The notes under the pieces are model-generated. The model ran no database searches. It saw nothing but the letters and a program-made list of their open reading frames with translations, and was not told the origin of the DNA. Positions 18,985 to 25,809 of a stretch of DNA of 54,920 nucleotides are shown one piece after another. The stretch lies in the NCBI GenBank assembly GCA_024683455.1, contig JAIKYE010000012.1, positions 1-54,920 of the forward strand, given 5' to 3'. Position 1 is the stretch's first letter; each line of letters starts with the position of its first letter. The stretch comes from Bacteroidaceae bacterium. Its GTDB lineage: Bacteria > Bacteroidota > Bacteroidia > Bacteroidales > Bacteroidaceae. Made by a program: the position numbers and the translations under genes.

Positions 18985-20247
18985 TCAGCTCTTCGGAATC
19001 TTGACCAAAGCTGTGACGGTAAAGGTTACAAGGCAGAAGGCCATGACGATGAGGAAGAAGGACTGATAACCTACATTCTCTGATATCAATCCGGAAACCA
19101 TTCCTGGCAACATCACACCTCCCAAATACTGTCCTGCCGTACAAATGGCAAAGACTGCCGTACTGCGGTCACCTCGTGAGAAGGTAACAAGGAACAACGT
19201 GTATGCGGCAAATCCCAGACCATAGCCAATCTGCTCAATGCAGACACAGGTTCCCGTAATCCATAACTGGTCTGTGGGGAAATAGCTAAGGAAAACATAT
19301 ACGATATCCGGCAATGTGATACACAGGACAAGAGGCCACAGGCATCGTTTCAGCCCCCATTTGGAAACAGCCCAGCCACCTATGATTCCACCAGCCAGCA
19401 AGCCGATAACACCCAAGGTTCCATAAACCAATCCGAAATCTACGTTACTCATTCCCAGGCCGCCCTCTTCTGCTCCGCGAGTAAGGAACAACGGCACAAT
19501 CTTCGTCAGAAGGCCTTCTGGCAAACGGAACAAGAGGATAAACATCAGGGCTGTGATGACGTGGGGCTTTGTGGCAAACACCTTCAGCGTATTCCAGAAC
19601 TCTATCAGCTGGGTCTTCAGGTTGAAATCGTTATGCAGCGATGTCTCGACCTTTGGCAACAACACGCTATGATAGGTGGCAAGCAGGATCATCAGTATAC
19701 CCAATATCAGGAAAATAACCATCCATGAGGCGGATGCCGACTGGAAGGCTGCTCCCAACTTACCGTCTTGCAGATAGCCGGCCAACAGCACCAGACCTCC
19801 CTGCCCTATTACCATACCAATGCGATAGAAGGTGTTTCTCACACCCACATACAATTCCTGATCCTTCTCTCTCAGTCCGATGATATAGAATCCATCTGCC
19901 GACACATCATGTGTTGCACTTGCAAAAGCAATCAACATGAAGATGGCCAGCGAACTCTGTAACCAGTAGGACGTTGGGAGCGTAAAGGCAACCATTGCCA
20001 AGGCAATTCCCATCAGGAACTGCATAGACAAAATCCACCAACGCTTGGTCTTGAAGTTATCAATGAAAGGACTCCACAGCGGCTTAATAACCCACGGCAG
20101 GCCCAGCCAACCGGTGTAAACTGTGATCTGACCGTCAGTCAAACCAAAATCCTTGAACATGATAACCGAAATCAGCATTACTGCTGAGAACGGGAGCGAT
20201 TCTCCCAAATAAAGGGTAGGAACCCAAAGTGCAGCTTTATTTTTCAT
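18985..20247 (-). CDS. AmpG-like MFS transporter (putative muropeptide permease)
   Basis: The 420-residue inner-membrane protein has about twelve hydrophobic segments. Its N-terminal block (TLYLGESLPFSAVMLISVIMF, then LPWVIKPLWSPFID) is typical of AmpG-type permeases, which import anhydromuropeptides for recycling. Further family marks are ATHDVSADGFYI and MLPGMVSGLISENVGY. It is the last gene of the apparent eight-gene minus operon. The gene before it encodes a DUF1460 amidase-like protein, a family linked to muropeptide cleavage, which supports a peptidoglycan-recycling role. The 102-base gap to that gene is filled by a dispersed repeat. The substrate is inferred only. Confidence 0.8.
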   Translation of the reverse strand: MKNKAALWVPTLYLGESLPFSAVMLISVIMFKDFGLTDGQITVYTGWLGLPWVIKPLWSPFIDNFKTKRWWILSMQFLMGIALAMVAFTLPTSYWLQSSLAIFMLIAFASATHDVSADGFYIIGLREKDQELYVGVRNTFYRIGMVIGQGGLVLLAGYLQDGKLGAAFQSASASWMVIFLILGILMILLATYHSVLLPKVETSLHNDFNLKTQLIEFWNTLKVFATKPHVITALMFILLFRLPEGLLTKIVPLFLTRGAEEGGLGMSNVDFGLVYGTLGVIGLLAGGIIGGWAVSKWGLKRCLWPLVLCITLPDIVYVFLSYFPTDQLWITGTCVCIEQIGYGLGFAAYTLFLVTFSRGDRSTAVFAICTAGQYLGGVMLPGMVSGLISENVGYQSFFLIVMAFCLVTFTVTALVKIPKS

Positions 20248-20254
20248 AATTACA

Positions 20255-20330
20255 GCCTCTCCCCCCGCCCTCTCCCGTGGGAGAGGGAGCCAAAGTTATG
20301 AGGACTTATTTTATCTGTTATTATTCATTT
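20255..20330 (+). repeat. Dispersed GC-rich palindromic repeat, copy 2
   Basis: This copy matches the reverse complement of 8190-8255 with only a few changes across more than 60 bases. The palindromic core has 9-bp arms (20268-20276 with 20279-20287). The copy fills most of the gap between the AmpG-like and amidase genes. Confidence 0.8.
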
Positions 20331-20349
20331 CTTTGAAGTTATCGGGCTT

Positions 20350-20663
20350 TCATCCCTGAGAAGTTAAGCACTTCGTGCTGGAAGTTAACTCGTTCGCACT
20401 CGTTGACGACAGTTCTACACGTGTATCAGTTTCGTCCCTTTTAACTTCCATTTTAACTCCCCAGTTCCCCTCGCCCACGGGAGCGACTGGGGTCTTTAGA
20501 GGAGCCACTGAATGTGGCTCCGGCCCCACAAAGGGGCGAAGAAGACCCTTTGGAAGAAAGACTGAATGTCTTTCTGTGCCTGATGAGGGGAAGAATCTAC
20601 GATTCTGACGGAGGCCCGAAGGGGAATCCCCATTCGCGACGGGGTTCGGGTTAGGGGTGAGGC
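20350..20663. repeat. Repeat-derived 3' extension of the DUF1460 gene
   Basis: This stretch is rich in GGGG/CCCC blocks and short direct patterns ('GAATGTGGCTC', 'GAATGTCTTTC', 'AGGGGAAGAATC') typical of intergenic repeats here. It stays open in the amidase frame to a TGA at 20350. It abuts repeat copy 2, so about 400 continuous bases are repeat-like. Confidence 0.6.
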
Positions 20664-21603
20664 CTCTTATCACCCTAATTCCCAACATAGCGGGTTGTTT
20701 CTTTGCATACTGGTACAGCGTCATAGGTTCTAAGATCACCTTCTTATATATGCTGCTGGCATTCAGTACATGAAGCTTTCCATCCTTTCCCCATTCGGCA
20801 AATCCCACATGGCTTATATCCAAACCGTTTTTGTTAGTGACATAGGCCAGAATATCTCCGTCCTTAATATATCTCAGTTCTTCTGCCGATTTGTCAAGAA
20901 GACTGGCAGGAATGTAATGTACTTCTGTCCCCGACAGCTCCCGTTCCAACGAAGCCATTGTCTTTACGCGCTCGGGATGATTCTTTAGCATGGCATAATA
21001 CTCGGGATGCGTGCTCATGAAACTGAGCTGCAACTGCTGGGTGGCAACAAAGGGATAATGGTCTGCGGAAGCATCCCCCGTCTGCTCTTCTACCAGCCCC
21101 AACCGGGAATTGCTGTTTATCCACTGGCTGAAATAATGGTTACGGCTACAATAGCCGTCCATCTTACCTTTGTCATAACGGATGGTTTGGAGCCACCATA
21201 AGTAATCATCCCAACCCTGTCCATCATGATAGAAGGCCAATGTCAAAGCCATCACGGTCTCAACAAAAGTGGTACAGTCCAGTTGACGTAGATTGACCAC
21301 CAGACTCTCCTCCTCATTTACCTCTAACGTATGCCCCACATACGGAGTGTCCAGAAACTGGTGGGCAAAATAGAGAACCATATTCTGGTCCTCGGCGTGA
21401 AGCCTTGCTTCCTGCAGCATATTAGCTACACGGGTGCTGTCTTCCCACTCGTAAGTAACGGCTTGGACTGGTAATGATAACGGGAACGTTAACGTTAACA
21501 AAAACGATAACAATAATGGAAACCAAGTCCCCCTCTCCCCGGATGAGTTCCCCTCTCCTCGGAGAGGGGTTAGGGGTGAGGCTGATAATAGGAAGTGTTT
21601 CAT
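20350..21603 (-). CDS. DUF1460 / AmiA-like N-acetylmuramoyl-L-alanine amidase with repeat-derived ends
   Basis: The core (about residues 48-313) matches the DUF1460 family, NlpC/P60-fold proteins linked to muropeptide amidase activity. It has LDCTTFVETVMALT with the presumed catalytic cysteine, SRNHYFSQWI, DGDILAYVTNKNGLDISHVGF with a presumed catalytic histidine, and the terminal LGIRVIRG. The product is probably periplasmic, with a hydrophobic signal segment (FPLLLSFLLTLTFPLSLP). The start ATG overlaps the upstream stop (ATGA), so translation is coupled to the plug-protein gene. Oddly, residues 10-28 (SPLTPLRGEGNSSGERGTW) and the last 104 residues are encoded by sequence of the dispersed repeat type. 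The tail has low-complexity, out-of-family composition. The functional protein probably ends near residue 313. Confidence 0.82.
   Translation of the reverse strand: MKHFLLSASPLTPLRGEGNSSGERGTWFPLLLSFLLTLTFPLSLPVQAVTYEWEDSTRVANMLQEARLHAEDQNMVLYFAHQFLDTPYVGHTLEVNEEESLVVNLRQLDCTTFVETVMALTLAFYHDGQGWDDYLWWLQTIRYDKGKMDGYCSRNHYFSQWINSNSRLGLVEEQTGDASADHYPFVATQQLQLSFMSTHPEYYAMLKNHPERVKTMASLERELSGTEVHYIPASLLDKSAEELRYIKDGDILAYVTNKNGLDISHVGFAEWGKDGKLHVLNASSIYKKVILEPMTLYQYAKKQPAMLGIRVIRGLTPNPNPVANGDSPSGLRQNRRFFPSSGTERHSVFLPKGLLRPFVGPEPHSVAPLKTPVAPVGEGNWGVKMEVKRDETDTRVELSSTSANELTSSTKCLTSQG
21529..21582. repeat. Dispersed palindromic repeat inside the DUF1460 5' end
   Basis: A perfect palindrome CCCCTCTCC-TC-GGAGAGGGG (21550-21569) is flanked by GGGGTTAGGGGTGAG. 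It is coding here, as the SPLTPLRGEGN segment just before the signal-peptide core. It is related to copies 1 and 2. Confidence 0.65.
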
Positions 21604-22835
21604 GGCTGCCCCGTTTTAGTTGTCGAATAACCTACCAGACGATCGTATCGTGCTCCTTGTCCACGATAATAGACCAGTACGCTATATTCGTTCTCGGTTT
21701 GATAGAAATCGCCCTCTGTGCGAGCCGTAGCTCCATCTTCCTGTCTATACTGATAGCTGTAATATCCCTGCTTCAGTAATACTGCAGCATGATACAGATG
21801 GTTTATCTCGTCGTACTCCATCCGGCAATCAGGGTTAAAGGGTTCACCTGTCCATAGTCCGCAAACATAGACATCACCACCAGGGAGTCTGGGCGCTTGC
21901 AGATAGAAATGCACCACCACATACTCTGCCGTGGTAGCATCGTCGATATCATCAGAGCTCCTGAGCACATATACACCATTCTGGTCCTTCACAAAACTAT
22001 AGTTGTGCTGAGGCTGCTCTGGGTAAAGCGTTGCATGATAGTATGGATCGAACCACTCCATACGCTCCACTCCCATCGAGGTCCGATGGACATCCAATAT
22101 TTCGAACCGGTGAAACTCGCTTCCTGCTGGAAAAATAAGGTTTCTGTTGTGCGTAAACTCTATCCCGGCATTATTACGGATATTAGGAACAAGACCTGTA
22201 ACACGGTTATCCCACCGCTGGTTTTGGAAGACAACGACCTTCAGCTCACGCTGGGGATCTACCACGTTGAGCGTCCCATAGCCCACGGCAAGCGTCACTT
22301 GCTGATGGTCTCTGTTGAAGTCCACATCGGTATTGCTGCTCACCTGCGTCCTGATGTTTGCCTCATTCTCATACAGGCAGAACTGGGCTTCCAAAACTGG
22401 CGTATCTTCCCGCATATCATCATCTTCATGAAAAATCTGAAGACAATAGTTGCCGCTCAACAACGGCCGCAGTTGCTGCGAAGGCAAGCGCAAACGGTAA
22501 TGTGTATAAATCTGGGTGGTGTTAAAACTCTTCTCGTATTCCTCGACCAGCTGATTGTTCAGTCCTGCCATGAAATCACTTTCGAAAATCTCGTCAGACG
22601 GTTCCCAGTCAGCATTGCAATGCTGCAGGTGATAGACGTACCGCTGGTAGTCGTGGCTCATCTCATCCCATTCGATGGACAGTGTGTGCCTTTTCCTCAA
22701 GGAAAAGATGGGAGGCAAGGTAGGGTCGTCATCCACAACCACCGTAAGCGTTTTTACGTTCTCGTCATAAATACGCTGTACCTGAGCCAATGCCAGATAA
22801 GGAACAAAAAAAAGAAACAAAAACACTTTTTTCAT
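21600..22835 (-). CDS. Type IX secretion system plug protein (DUF5103)
   Basis: The sequence resembles the DUF5103 family. Its Flavobacterium member was identified as the periplasmic plug that seals the SprA translocon of the type IX secretion system. The ATG at 22835 (MKKVFLFLFFVPYLALAQ) gives a clean signal peptide; a longer frame to 22892 would add 19 residues ahead of it. Family landmarks include SIEWDEMSHDYQRYVYHLQH, NADWEPSDEIFESDFMAG, LSGNYCLQIF and DVYVCGLWTG. It starts 14 bases after the TRIC gene and overlaps the next gene by 4 bases. Its presence implies a T9SS in the organism, although none of the core Por/Spr genes are in this window. Confidence 0.85.
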   Translation of the reverse strand: MKKVFLFLFFVPYLALAQVQRIYDENVKTLTVVVDDDPTLPPIFSLRKRHTLSIEWDEMSHDYQRYVYHLQHCNADWEPSDEIFESDFMAGLNNQLVEEYEKSFNTTQIYTHYRLRLPSQQLRPLLSGNYCLQIFHEDDDMREDTPVLEAQFCLYENEANIRTQVSSNTDVDFNRDHQQVTLAVGYGTLNVVDPQRELKVVVFQNQRWDNRVTGLVPNIRNNAGIEFTHNRNLIFPAGSEFHRFEILDVHRTSMGVERMEWFDPYYHATLYPEQPQHNYSFVKDQNGVYVLRSSDDIDDATTAEYVVVHFYLQAPRLPGGDVYVCGLWTGEPFNPDCRMEYDEINHLYHAAVLLKQGYYSYQYRQEDGATARTEGDFYQTENEYSVLVYYRGQGARYDRLVGYSTTKTGQP

Positions 22836-22849
22836 GGTTTCCTGTCTTT

Positions 22850-23518
22850 TTAAGATAAATCTTCTTCGCCCTTCAATCTGGGAAGCACCCAATGATATTT
22901 TACGGCCAGCACCCTGATGAGTATCACCATAAGACTGCTCAGCAAAGCATTGATCTCAACCGACATTCCCCACCAATGGCATATGGCATAGACAATGCCA
23001 CCGGCTACACAGGCTAAGGCATATATTTCCTTGCGGAAGATAAGCGGCACCTCATTGATAAACACATCTCGGATAACACCGCCTGCTGCACCTGTTATGG
23101 TTCCCATTGTGATGGCTGTCCAGTAAGGGAAACCCATATTCAGCGTCTTCTCGATACCGATTACGTTGAACAATGCCAATCCTATGGTATCGAAGATAAA
23201 CAAAGTATTCTTCTGGCGAATAAGGTACTTTCCGTATGCCATCACCCATAGGACGGCTAATCCGCAACAGATAAAATAGATACTGTTGGTCATCCAGAAC
23301 GGGTTAACACCTAACATCAGGTCGCGCATGGTTCCTCCGCCAATGGCCGTAGCCATACCTACAATCCAGGCACCGAAAACATCAAACTGCTTTGCCGATG
23401 CCAGACGGATTCCGGAAATAGCAAAGGCAAAGGTACCGATGAACTCTATTACGACAAAGGATGCGGGAAGCCTAAGCGTCATTCCCATCTCCTGCAAGAT
23501 GTCAAGTATCCACTCCAT
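22850..23518 (-). CDS. TRIC-family / UPF0126 trimeric cation channel
   Basis: The 222-residue inner-membrane protein has about seven hydrophobic segments. It shows the two related halves typical of prokaryotic TRIC channels, each with a glycine-rich turn followed by RD: AIGGGTMRDLMLG and GAAGGVIRDVFIN. Such channels conduct monovalent cations as trimers. Its start directly abuts the stop of the PqqD-like gene (0 bases apart). Its relation to its operon neighbours is unclear. Confidence 0.9.
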   Translation of the reverse strand: MEWILDILQEMGMTLRLPASFVVIEFIGTFAFAISGIRLASAKQFDVFGAWIVGMATAIGGGTMRDLMLGVNPFWMTNSIYFICCGLAVLWVMAYGKYLIRQKNTLFIFDTIGLALFNVIGIEKTLNMGFPYWTAITMGTITGAAGGVIRDVFINEVPLIFRKEIYALACVAGGIVYAICHWWGMSVEINALLSSLMVILIRVLAVKYHWVLPRLKGEEDLS

Positions 23519-23788
23519 TTAATCAGAAACTAAACCTAACTCCTTCCAACTGGCAACCATCTGGGCAGCGTCATTCTGAGCGGTCTCCGCATCTACATCA
23601 TATTCCTTGCAGAGCAGGTCGGTCAGTTCCTGACAAGTAAATTCCTTGCCTACAACAGCATTCCACAGATAAGCAGCAGAATCGTTCAGGCTGATAACCT
23701 TACTGAAGTCAATATTCTTACGACCATAAGCAACAATCACATTCTCGTCGCAAACAGTACGGAGTTCAAAACCTTCGTTGATTTTCAT
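23519..23788 (-). CDS. PqqD-like peptide-chaperone protein
   Basis: This 89-residue protein has a PqqD/RRE-like pattern: an N-terminal beta strand pair (VIVAYGRKNIDFSKVISLNDSA), then AAYLWNAVVG and a helical tail (LTDLLCKEYDVDAETAQNDAAQMVASWKELGL). PqqD proteins bind leader peptides and present them to maturases. No radical SAM enzyme, cyclase or recognisable precursor lies nearby, so its client is unknown. The gene lies between the S26-like peptidase gene (28 bases) and the TRIC gene (0 bases). No unlisted small ORF was found in the 28-base gap. Confidence 0.85.
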   Translation of the reverse strand: MKINEGFELRTVCDENVIVAYGRKNIDFSKVISLNDSAAYLWNAVVGKEFTCQELTDLLCKEYDVDAETAQNDAAQMVASWKELGLVSD

Positions 23789-23816
23789 ATTGTTTTTGTT
23801 TACGGTTTACAGTTTA

Positions 23817-24353
23817 TTAAATAACAGCTTTATAGAGGAAAAGCAGATAACGTCTGATGGGGCGCAATATTCGCCAGATGCGTATCTTCCTCTTTAGGCA
23901 GGCATCATCAGCCGAGAGTGTCCTGTTTGGACGGATATACTCTGTAACCATGCCTCTGATATCTGCTGTGGTACAATACTCCATGCCCGTCACATTTCCG
24001 TCTCCCTGCAAAGTTATTTTATTACCCTCTTTCTCTATGATGCGGTGCAAGACGTAATGTCCCTTGGCTATCTCTGCCAATACAGCATCCCCCACATGAT
24101 AGGTATCTGCCGCAGACAGTTTTACCTTATCCCTGCCATACTCGATGAAAGGACGCATGCTGTATCCCTTGACCCATATTACCGCCGTATGCCCCTCAGC
24201 CAATTTCTCCGAGACAAGTCCCAGAAAAACATCATTGGGTAACTCGTGCTTAACCTCAGACGGGGCAACACCGTTTCTTTGCTTATTGAAATAGCGGAAC
24301 GGAGTCAGCAAGACTTCCAGCAGAAAGCGTATGATGGCCTTTATTATGCTCAT
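23817..24353 (-). CDS. S24/S26-family signal-peptidase-like protein
   Basis: The 178-residue protein contains VKGYSMRPFI with the presumed nucleophile Ser65. AKGHYVLHRIIEKEGNKI places His103 where bacterial type I signal peptidases have the catalytic lysine; Ser-His is the arrangement of the SipW/ER type. LQGDGN (115-120) is the usual box E-like motif. Hydrophobic and basic stretches at both ends suggest membrane association. The gene overlaps the kinase-like gene by 4 bases. It may process a peptide handled by the neighbouring PqqD-like protein, but that is inference. Confidence 0.82.
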   Translation of the reverse strand: MSIIKAIIRFLLEVLLTPFRYFNKQRNGVAPSEVKHELPNDVFLGLVSEKLAEGHTAVIWVKGYSMRPFIEYGRDKVKLSAADTYHVGDAVLAEIAKGHYVLHRIIEKEGNKITLQGDGNVTGMEYCTTADIRGMVTEYIRPNRTLSADDACLKRKIRIWRILRPIRRYLLFLYKAVI

Positions 24354-25234
24354 TTTACAATTGTATCATGACAAAGATGGGCTGCCGCAGCATCTGGGAG
24401 GCATCCCAATTCATACATTCCACACAAACGAATCAACTCTGATATTCCGTCACAAACACCATTGTACACGCGCTTGTCCCACTTCATATTACTGATGGCA
24501 GGAAGCAAATTGCTGAAGGCCTCAAGTGAAGTGTACTTGCGGATGGTATTCTCTGGTCGCTGCTGTATGCGTACAATGCCGCCAACGGGTGCCTGAATAT
24601 TTCTGTAACAGGGTGTCTTGCCGCTCCAAGGACTGCCATATACAATGGCCTCCCCGTCAACAATTCTCACCACAGGATTATCATCATTCATCAGGTCGCA
24701 CCCTGGGATATTATCATACCAGAGCCTGGTATGCGTACTTTTACCTGTCCCGCTGGGAGCTGTCATCAGATAGCCCTTTCCCTGATGGCGAATAACAGAA
24801 GCGTGCATGAGCATCGTATATTGGTCGGCCGAAGCAAAGGCATAAGCCATCATCAGCGCGTTATTGAGTCCATAATTACGTTGGCTCCATGTCTCACCTA
24901 ATATCGCAACCGTACATTCCTTAAAATCAGGAGAAGCCTGCATATAACTGCACAAAACATTCTGAACGTCAGAAATCTCGTACTGATACTCAAGGCGATC
25001 TGTACAATACACGCCATGATTGCAGCCTCCACAGTCAAACTGTCCTATCTCCTGTCCCTTTTCATTAAAACGGAAGGAATCATCCACCGTAAGCGTAAAC
25101 AGCAAGGGTTCTGCTGATTCCTCTATCCTAAAACGGGCGAACGAAGGTATCAGAGATTCGTCGTTACAGTCGTCCTTGAAAATCACACAAAGTGCATGAC
25201 CGCCGACACGATAAAACAGTTTACGCTCCTTCAT
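24350..25234 (-). CDS. HPr kinase (HprK)-like protein
   Basis: The 294-residue protein resembles HprK/PEP carboxykinase-fold proteins found beside PqqD-like genes. The P-loop is APSGTGKST (159-167). HASVI (144-148) precedes it, and NDDNPVVR (183-190) and GSPWSGKTPCY (200-210) follow. These match the His-x5...P-loop...DD...PxxGK layout of that family. Related kinases phosphorylate serine residues of lasso-type peptides, whereas the true HPr kinase acts on HPr. The N-terminal 140 residues do not resemble the HprK regulatory domain. The gene lies 6 bases after the unknown secreted-protein gene and overlaps the peptidase gene by 4 bases. Confidence 0.82.
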   Translation of the reverse strand: MKERKLFYRVGGHALCVIFKDDCNDESLIPSFARFRIEESAEPLLFTLTVDDSFRFNEKGQEIGQFDCGGCNHGVYCTDRLEYQYEISDVQNVLCSYMQASPDFKECTVAILGETWSQRNYGLNNALMMAYAFASADQYTMLMHASVIRHQGKGYLMTAPSGTGKSTHTRLWYDNIPGCDLMNDDNPVVRIVDGEAIVYGSPWSGKTPCYRNIQAPVGGIVRIQQRPENTIRKYTSLEAFSNLLPAISNMKWDKRVYNGVCDGISELIRLCGMYELGCLPDAAAAHLCHDTIVK

Positions 25235-25240
25235 TACGGG

Positions 25241-25699
25241 TTATTTTTTGTTTTTCTTGCTCGGTTTACTACCAGCTCCATCAGAACCCGAATCATCAAT
25301 AATCTCCGAACCCATATAACTCTCCGGACGGAAAAGGCAGGGTACGGTCTTCAGGTTATAATTCTTCTCGTACCTACGACGTATAGAAAGAATCTTCTTA
25401 TCTACTTTTGCCTTCTTTTTCGAAAAGAAAATGGATGTCACAGGATGAGAACAGCTCTCTTTATCCTCTAGGTACTGCTGCAACTGGACAGAATACATGT
25501 TCCTTCCTATCAGGAACCTGGTCTTGGTATCTATATATGCAGAATCTATATACTGTACATCCGTAATGTATGCCAAAGAATCTGTAAATGACGTAGCAAA
25601 ACCAAACAGATAAACAGGCTTTTGTTTCACTTTAGCCTCTGCCATTTGACAAGACAGGCAGGCGAAGAAAAACAACACATAAAACAAGCTTTTCCTCAT
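25241..25699 (-). CDS. Unknown exported protein with lysine-rich tail, first gene of the operon
   Basis: I do not recognise the family. The 152-residue product has a signal peptide (FYVLFFFACLSCQMAEA), possibly a lipoprotein signal at LSC. A mixed alpha/beta-looking middle (YLFGFATSFTDSLAYITDV, TRFLIGRNMYSVQLQQYL) follows, and the tail is disordered and basic (SGSDGAGSKPSKKNKK). It is first in the operon, 6 bases ahead of the HprK-like gene and about 31 bases behind a -7 box. It is the only uncharacterised secreted product of the operon, and so a possible substrate or partner of the kinase/PqqD/peptidase set. Confidence 0.8.
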   Translation of the reverse strand: MRKSLFYVLFFFACLSCQMAEAKVKQKPVYLFGFATSFTDSLAYITDVQYIDSAYIDTKTRFLIGRNMYSVQLQQYLEDKESCSHPVTSIFFSKKKAKVDKKILSIRRRYEKNYNLKTVPCLFRPESYMGSEIIDDSGSDGAGSKPSKKNKK

Positions 25700-25729
25700 T
25701 CTTATAGTTTATTTCAGGATTTTAACTCG

Positions 25730-25737
25730 CAAATGTA
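25730..25737 (-). promoter_or_regulatory. -7 promoter box for the eight-gene operon
   Basis: The minus strand reads TACATTTG (TAnnTTTG). A CTTG at about the -33 position falls in the loop of the hairpin at 25740-25776. Confidence 0.55.
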
Positions 25738-25739
25738 CG

Positions 25740-25776
25740 AAGTTTCCCCGAAATGGACAAGATTTCGGGGAAACTT
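25740..25776. terminator. 15-bp hairpin between htrA and the downstream operon
   Basis: The arms 25740-25754 and 25762-25776 are perfectly complementary around the loop GGACAAG. It lies 34 bases beyond the htrA stop. No T-tract follows on the minus strand. Its loop overlaps the putative -33 region of the next operon, so it could be a terminator, an operator, or both. Confidence 0.6.
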
Positions 25777-25809
25777 TTCAATTAACCAAAGTCTAAAACC
25801 AAAAGTCTA

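Noticed and set aside
21897..22853. Long plus-strand open frame (318 codons) opposite the T9SS plug gene
   Set aside because: It is fully inside a well-supported coding region, with no domain, signal peptide or start context. It is a compositional shadow.
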